Source: an uncultured Bacteroidales bacterium
GTDB taxonomy: Bacteria; Bacteroidota; Bacteroidia; Bacteroidales; P3
DNA: 11,190 bases
Reading direction: 5' to 3'
Assembly (NCBI GenBank): GCA_937910265.1
Contig: CALEPD010000271.1
Location: forward strand, 1 to 11,190
The notes under the pieces were generated by a model. It was not told the origin of the DNA, ran no database searches, and worked only from the letters and a program-made list of their open reading frames with translations. Position numbers and translations under genes: made by a program. Shown here one piece after another: positions 8,401 through 11,190 of the stretch (position 1 is the stretch's first letter; every line of letters begins with the position of its first letter).

Positions 8401-10151
8401 GCGGCCTGCATATTGGGATCCCGACCGGCTCGGCCAGCTTCCTGGATATAGTTTTCCAAAGAATCGCTGATATCGTAATGAACCACCAACCCTACATCCT
8501 TTTTATCTACGCCCATGCCAAACGCCGACGTGGCAACGATAACCGATACTTGACCAGACATAAAAGCATTTTGGTTTGCCACTTTTTCCGAAACATCCAT
8601 TTTCCCATTAAAAGGCAGAGCCATTATGCCATCGGAACACAGTCGGTGTGAAATCTCGCGGGTTCGCTTTGTCCTCGATACGTACACAATAGTCGGACAA
8701 TTATTACCCAGAATCAAAGACCGTAACTGATTGTATTTATCCTCATCGGTATCAGCATGCAAAACAGTATAGCGGAGATTATGTCTTTCTGAACTTGAAG
8801 CATAGAGAATCAAATCCAGATTGAGATTTTTCTTAAAATAATCACAGATATCACTAATTACCTTCTGCTTAGCCGTTGCCGTAAAACAAGAGACTGCAAT
8901 TGACGATTTCTGCATTTTGGATTTCTGGATACGCTTAATGAAATCACCTATATAGAGGTAATCCACACGAAAATCGTGCCCCCAAGCAGAAAAACAGTGA
9001 GCCTCATCTATAACAAATCTCACAACATTTCTACCAAGCAACAAACGCTCCACTGTTTTTGAGCGCAACATCTCCGGCGCAATATATAACAAATTAGCGG
9101 TACCGTCGATTACCTGCTGAATTGCCACCGACCTTTCAATAGGATCGAGTAAGCCATTTATTGTAACCGCATTACAAATCCCCCTGTCAACCAAATTATC
9201 CACTTGGTCTTTCATCAACGACTGCAACGGAGAGATCACCACTGTCAATCCATGAACATTTCGGCCTGCCATCAAAGCCGGAAGCTGAAATGTAAGAGAT
9301 TTACCACCCCCAGTGGGGAAAATGGTAAGCAATGAATCACCTCTAATGGCAGCCTCTACCGCCTGTTGCTGCATTGGAGAACCATCAAAAACGCGAAACC
9401 CATCGTATCCGAAATACATTTTCAGACCACGATGAGAATCCAACCTATCTTTACAATAAGAGCAACAACCACATGGAACCGAACGAAGCACATTTAAAAC
9501 ATTTGACACTCGCGGATAATTTCGCATGACCCAAGCAGGAGTCAGCGACAAAGCATCATCCACTCCAATCACAGCCAACGCATATGACAATTCCACAGGA
9601 TACTGTGTGACAAGATAATATAAATCAGCATTCACACATATCTTTCCATCATATTCCTGTAAGATCAACGAAATGACATCTACATTGAAGAATATGACTT
9701 TATTCTGCCTAAAGAAACCAGCAAATTCCCTTCGTTCGCGCAACAAAGAATAGAATATAGCCTTTTTTGCCGGCGACAAACTATGCCACGCATCGACCTC
9801 ATCATAATAAAGGTCGCGTGCCTTTTTTGCATCATTTACAGGATTATTCAACTCATCAACCAAAAGTTTCTCATCCTTCAAGAGTTTATGGTATGGTCGT
9901 TTTGGGAAAAGCAATGGAGACAGATACAAAGTATCAATCACATTATAACGTTGCTCGATATGGAGGGACTCCATGTAAAGCAAGTCATGGTTAATGACAT
10001 TATGTCCACAAAACGATTTGGCTCCAGACAAAAACGATTCAAAATCAGAGACAGAATGCGTATGCCAACAAGCCCCATCCTCTCTGACAATTCCAAAATC
10101 GACAACTTGCCGACTCTCCACATCGACTTCTGTGTCTACAAATACAATCAT
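5418..10151 (-). CDS. Exonuclease-RecQ-UvrD fusion: giant two-helicase DNA-processing protein
   Basis: This single 1577-codon frame fuses three DNA enzymes. Residues 1-115 resemble a DnaQ-like 3'-5' exonuclease: DTE (Asp6, Glu8), GHNVINHD (Asp56) and Asp107, but the usual His of the last motif is Asn102. Residues 227-233 hold a PCGCCSYC cysteine cluster. A full RecQ helicase spans about 245-600: FGYDGFR, PTGGGKS (279-285), SPLQSLMKDQ, DEAHCFSAWGHDFR (382-395), FTATA, TSAFGMGVDK and QEAGRAGRD (570-578). A winged-helix-like region follows (631-690), then a long helical section. A full UvrD/Rep-type SF1 helicase spans about 1035-1460: AGPGSGKT (1057-1064), LTFSRSAA, VKTFHSYC, IDEAQD (1163-1168), GDDDQNIYRFRGS, DNYRS, STIHKSKGREFD and YVGLTRAKH (1441-1449). 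The last 95 residues form an unassigned domain. The ATG is directly before the first catalytic motif. Likely roles are DNA repair, recombination or defence. Sampled rows of this gene are lower in GC than those of other genes in the window. Confidence 0.93.
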   Translation of the reverse strand: MIVFVDTEVDVESRQVVDFGIVREDGACWHTHSVSDFESFLSGAKSFCGHNVINHDLLYMESLHIEQRYNVIDTLYLSPLLFPKRPYHKLLKDEKLLVDELNNPVNDAKKARDLYYDEVDAWHSLSPAKKAIFYSLLRERREFAGFFRQNKVIFFNVDVISLILQEYDGKICVNADLYYLVTQYPVELSYALAVIGVDDALSLTPAWVMRNYPRVSNVLNVLRSVPCGCCSYCKDRLDSHRGLKMYFGYDGFRVFDGSPMQQQAVEAAIRGDSLLTIFPTGGGKSLTFQLPALMAGRNVHGLTVVISPLQSLMKDQVDNLVDRGICNAVTINGLLDPIERSVAIQQVIDGTANLLYIAPEMLRSKTVERLLLGRNVVRFVIDEAHCFSAWGHDFRVDYLYIGDFIKRIQKSKMQKSSIAVSCFTATAKQKVISDICDYFKKNLNLDLILYASSSERHNLRYTVLHADTDEDKYNQLRSLILGNNCPTIVYVSRTKRTREISHRLCSDGIMALPFNGKMDVSEKVANQNAFMSGQVSVIVATSAFGMGVDKKDVGLVVHYDISDSLENYIQEAGRAGRDPNMQAACYVLFGDDDLDKHFIMLNQTKLSLSEIQQVWRVVKDLTATNRHTSCSALEIARLAGWGDDVQDIETRVKAAIAALEEVGFVSRGNNVPHVFATGLSVRSVIEARKRISESTLFDEKTAETAIRIISSLIGSKNTSLNMGMEAESRVDYIADVLGLPKDLVISCITKMRMDGLLTDSLDMQAWVEKGNVSKLLNNVVVLERFLLNSISEDDSELNYKLLNEEAHKEGITVSSVKRLKRLIHFLSLKKYIYREEFGGGRSVVVRLQSEKSYVMNRFEQRVRMCRFVVDKLLAKRTALRSSETNPIVGFSMIEMLRQYNETLKELLFEGVREAELDDIEEVLLYLTKNDLMKIEGGFLVVYNSLQINRNVDRRARYGREQYRLLDEFYKQRVQQIHIVGEYANLMVRDYNAALQYVNDYFLMDYKLFVNKYFKGERKAQISQNISPEKYAKLFGNLSRGQREIIEDGQSKYIVVAAGPGSGKTRVLVHKLASLLLLEDVKHEQLLMLTFSRSAATEFKKRLIDLVGNAAHFVDVKTFHSYCFDLIGKQGSLEDASNVVGRAVEMILNGEVEESKVSKSVLVIDEAQDMGKQDFDLVQALISRNEEMRVIAVGDDDQNIYRFRGSDSSYFGSLVKDYNASFYEMTDNYRSDCCIVDFANSLVSRIPNRMKSKAIVSTSMNNGTVEIHRYDNAIVDFDLKHGAKSACVLTLTNEESMQVAYCLEQKGVKAKLIQSMDGFRFANLAEIRYFLNQIGNSDLRVVSREQWNAAKKKTMDYYSGSTCLDIMKRFFDTFESTHKMFYRSDLSEFISESEISDFVSAEDNVVVVSTIHKSKGREFDTVYLLLNNNNRIVDDDMMRLLYVGLTRAKHNLLIHTTSNLFDGYGSLCVHKNELQERRSVAISLTLKDVYLGYVKDKKSRILKMKSGDKLVYDNGYLVSVDGEYVAYLSKSMRSQLGDFKSRGYAVNKAEVSYVVAWKSIEENYEYAVCLANLYLDKN

Positions 10152-10405
10152 CTAGTTTTGGCCGAATAACGGTTTACACATATATACGGATTCCTGCGAT
10201 AATTGTTACAAAAAAGCACAACAAACATCTACAAATCAAGCATTAGTATCACTAATAACAGTAACCATACACCCACCCAATTGTCTTACAACTTAAAACA
10301 TCCATTCCTTTTATACCCGAAGTCCTTCAATCGAGAACAAAAACAAGATTGCCTGAATCATCCTATTCTTACACTCACCAACATAAAATTCACAACATAA
10401 AAAAA
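10152..10405. other. Intergenic stretch upstream of the helicase gene; no gene found
   Basis: This stretch is rich in A and C on the plus strand and holds no convincing gene. The only frame of note (10203-10400, plus) has a composition of Asn, Thr, Ser, Lys and Pro with no family resemblance and no promoter. It should hold the promoter of the helicase-NUDIX operon, but I found no exact TAnnTTTG on the minus strand; one-mismatch versions at 10222-10229 and 10232-10239 lack a matching upstream box. A small dyad lies at 10242-10256. Confidence 0.5.
10242..10256. promoter_or_regulatory. Short inverted repeat upstream of the helicase gene, possible operator
   Basis: ATTAGT and ACTAAT are perfect inverted halves separated by three bases (ATC), about 90 bases upstream of the helicase start. 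Its size would suit a small dimeric repressor, but a 6-bp dyad in AT-rich DNA can arise by chance. No second copy was noticed. Confidence 0.2.
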
Positions 10406-10430
10406 GGAGCCCCTTCATCATCAGAGCTCC
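10406..10430 (-). terminator. Rho-independent terminator of the PepSY-like lipoprotein gene
   Basis: On the minus strand GGAGC (10430-10426) pairs with GCTCC (10410-10406), extended inward by a C-G pair and two wobble pairs, and the stem is followed at once by a run of seven T (10405-10399). The hairpin begins about 22 bases after the stop codon of the lipoprotein gene. The plus strand also ends in a run of eight T (10433-10440), so it could act in both directions. Confidence 0.8.
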
Positions 10431-10452
10431 AATTTTTTTTAAGTGCTAGTCA

Positions 10453-10899
10453 TCAATCGTCATAGTGGAGGAAGTTGCCATTTTTATCGAACACCAATTC
10501 GGTGTTGTTCGACAATTCAACTTCATAATCGCGACTATCTTTGCTGATTTTCACCACGCGCGAACCAGCATGATTCGTAGCCACATAATCGCGTATTGAC
10601 GCGGGTAGAATCGCCTCGGGAACGCCATTGCCATCACGGTCCTCAACCTCATACCAATTACCCTTCTTATTAAAATTGACATCTGCGCCGTCAACAAAAA
10701 TCACCTCATATTCATTATCGCCAATCTCCTTGTCGTGGAAAACCACCGACACCTGCTTGTCGGAGAAATGGGTGCTGATAAACGTTTGGGCCGTGGCAGG
10801 CAACAATGAGTATTCTATTGCTTTCTTTTCACCATCGCTACAAGCGCTGAGCTTGAGAGTTGATAGAGACACCAAAAGTGCCAAAGTCAAAGTTTTCAT
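10453..10899 (-). CDS. PepSY-like (DUF2874) lipoprotein with two repeats
   Basis: This is a small secreted protein of 148 residues. It has a signal peptide with a basic Lys2, a hydrophobic core and a lipobox LSAC (17-20) that would place a lipid on Cys20, so it should sit in the periplasm or at the outer membrane. The mature part contains two related PepSY-like repeats, about 33-86 and 98-147. Each begins with an LPA helix (LPATAQTFISTHF, LPASIRDYVATNH) and ends with a YEV strand followed by a hairpin such as VNFNKKGNWYEVED or LVFDKNGNFLHYDD. Such proteins are common in Bacteroidota; their function is not established, though the fold resembles inhibitor-like PepSY domains. The gene is monocistronic: its own terminator follows, and the next upstream frame is more than 200 bases away. 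No clear promoter match was found in its AT-rich upstream region. Confidence 0.87.
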   Translation of the reverse strand: MKTLTLALLVSLSTLKLSACSDGEKKAIEYSLLPATAQTFISTHFSDKQVSVVFHDKEIGDNEYEVIFVDGADVNFNKKGNWYEVEDRDGNGVPEAILPASIRDYVATNHAGSRVVKISKDSRDYEVELSNNTELVFDKNGNFLHYDD

Positions 10900-11133
10900 A
10901 TATGTATCTATTTTAAATTTGTTTTCATTACAAAAACGGAATATTTACAATATTATTATACAAAAGAATTATTTTTTATAAAAAAAATTGCAAAGACCCA
11001 TCACACAAACAATACACGCACTCATTTACAAACAATTACACAAAATCCAGAGAAAACACCCACACCGAACTTCAGACAGACACGAAGCAACCCAAGTTGA
11101 CAAGACTAAGATTTCCTAGTGAAAATCGCATCG
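10900..11133. other. AT-rich intergenic region upstream of the lipoprotein gene
   Basis: No gene is visible here. The part nearest the lipoprotein start (10900-10990) is very AT-rich and should contain its promoter; the minus strand has a TTCTTTTG (10968-10961) that departs from TAnnTTTG at one base, with TTTG at 10994-10991 upstream of it at a spacing of 22, which is too weak to call. A small hairpin at 11110-11127 (GATTT/AAATC core with a TAGT loop) pairs better as minus-strand RNA and could end the gene that enters from the right. Confidence 0.4.
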
Positions 11134-11190
11134 TCAAACCTTCCTTTTCATCTCTGCATTATGACAGCGCATTGCCTCGCGGATAATTGA
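11134..11190 (-). CDS. Possible C-terminal end of a gene entering from the right edge
   Basis: One minus-strand frame is open from the window edge for 18 codons and ends in TGA (11136-11134). It would encode a basic, helical tail ending NAEMKRKV, which has the look of a protein C-terminus. The other two minus-strand frames stop sooner. GC content rises here compared with the AT-rich spacer beside it, and a small hairpin lies just downstream at 11110-11127. The stretch is too short to name a family, and it may be chance. Confidence 0.35.
   Translation of the reverse strand, partial: SIIREAMRCHNAEMKRKV

Noticed and set aside
10203..10400. 65-codon plus-strand frame in the spacer upstream of the helicase gene
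   Set aside because: Its low-complexity Asn/Thr/Ser/Lys composition, lack of promoter and lack of any family resemblance fit chance translation of A/C-rich intergenic DNA.
5418..10405. Mobile element or integrated island with recognisable ends around the helicase operon
   Set aside because: No integrase, transposase, tRNA, target-site duplication or terminal inverted repeat could be found at either side; only base composition hints at transfer.

Overview
The window looks like chromosomal DNA of a gut-type Bacteroidales bacterium (Bacteroidota). The signs are a TonB-dependent receptor next to a surface beta-propeller lipoprotein, a DRTGG/PHP gene pair, a PepSY-like lipoprotein, the absence of clear Shine-Dalgarno sequences, and a promoter that matches the Bacteroidota form TTG-N20-TAnnTTTG exactly. 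I see no RNA genes, CRISPR array, insertion sequence or phage genes.

Left block (1-3121, plus strand). A TonB-dependent outer-membrane receptor, cut off by the left edge inside its signal peptide, is followed 34 bases later by a lipoprotein beta-propeller. Together they resemble the BtuB-BtuG vitamin B12 capture and import pair of gut Bacteroides. The propeller appears circularly permuted: the segment that I know as the first blade of the family sits at its C-terminus. A perfect hairpin at 3203-3233 separates this operon from the converging gene.

Middle block (3260-5007). A two-gene minus-strand operon encodes a DRTGG-domain protein and a PHP-domain metal-dependent phosphoesterase. The second gene starts at a GTG directly after the stop of the first. 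Divergent from it lies a plus-strand gene for a 138-residue cytosolic protein that I do not recognise. The 191-base region between them holds a clear promoter for the DRTGG operon and a weaker one facing the other way.

Right block (5008-10151, minus strand). This is dominated by one 1577-codon gene encoding an unusual three-part fusion: an N-terminal DnaQ-like exonuclease fold, a complete RecQ (SF2) helicase, and a complete UvrD/Rep-type (SF1) helicase, with a cysteine cluster before the RecQ core and an uncharacterised C-terminal tail. A NUDIX hydrolase of the MutT type follows 20 bases downstream and is probably cotranscribed. Sampled rows of the fusion gene are poorer in GC than the rows sampled in other genes, so it may have been acquired by transfer. 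The pair suggests DNA repair, recombination or defence against foreign DNA, but nothing in the window decides between these.

Far right (10152-11190). A stretch of about 300 bases without a convincing gene leads to a strong terminator and a small PepSY-like lipoprotein gene on the minus strand. The last 57 bases may hold the end of another minus-strand gene that enters from beyond the window.
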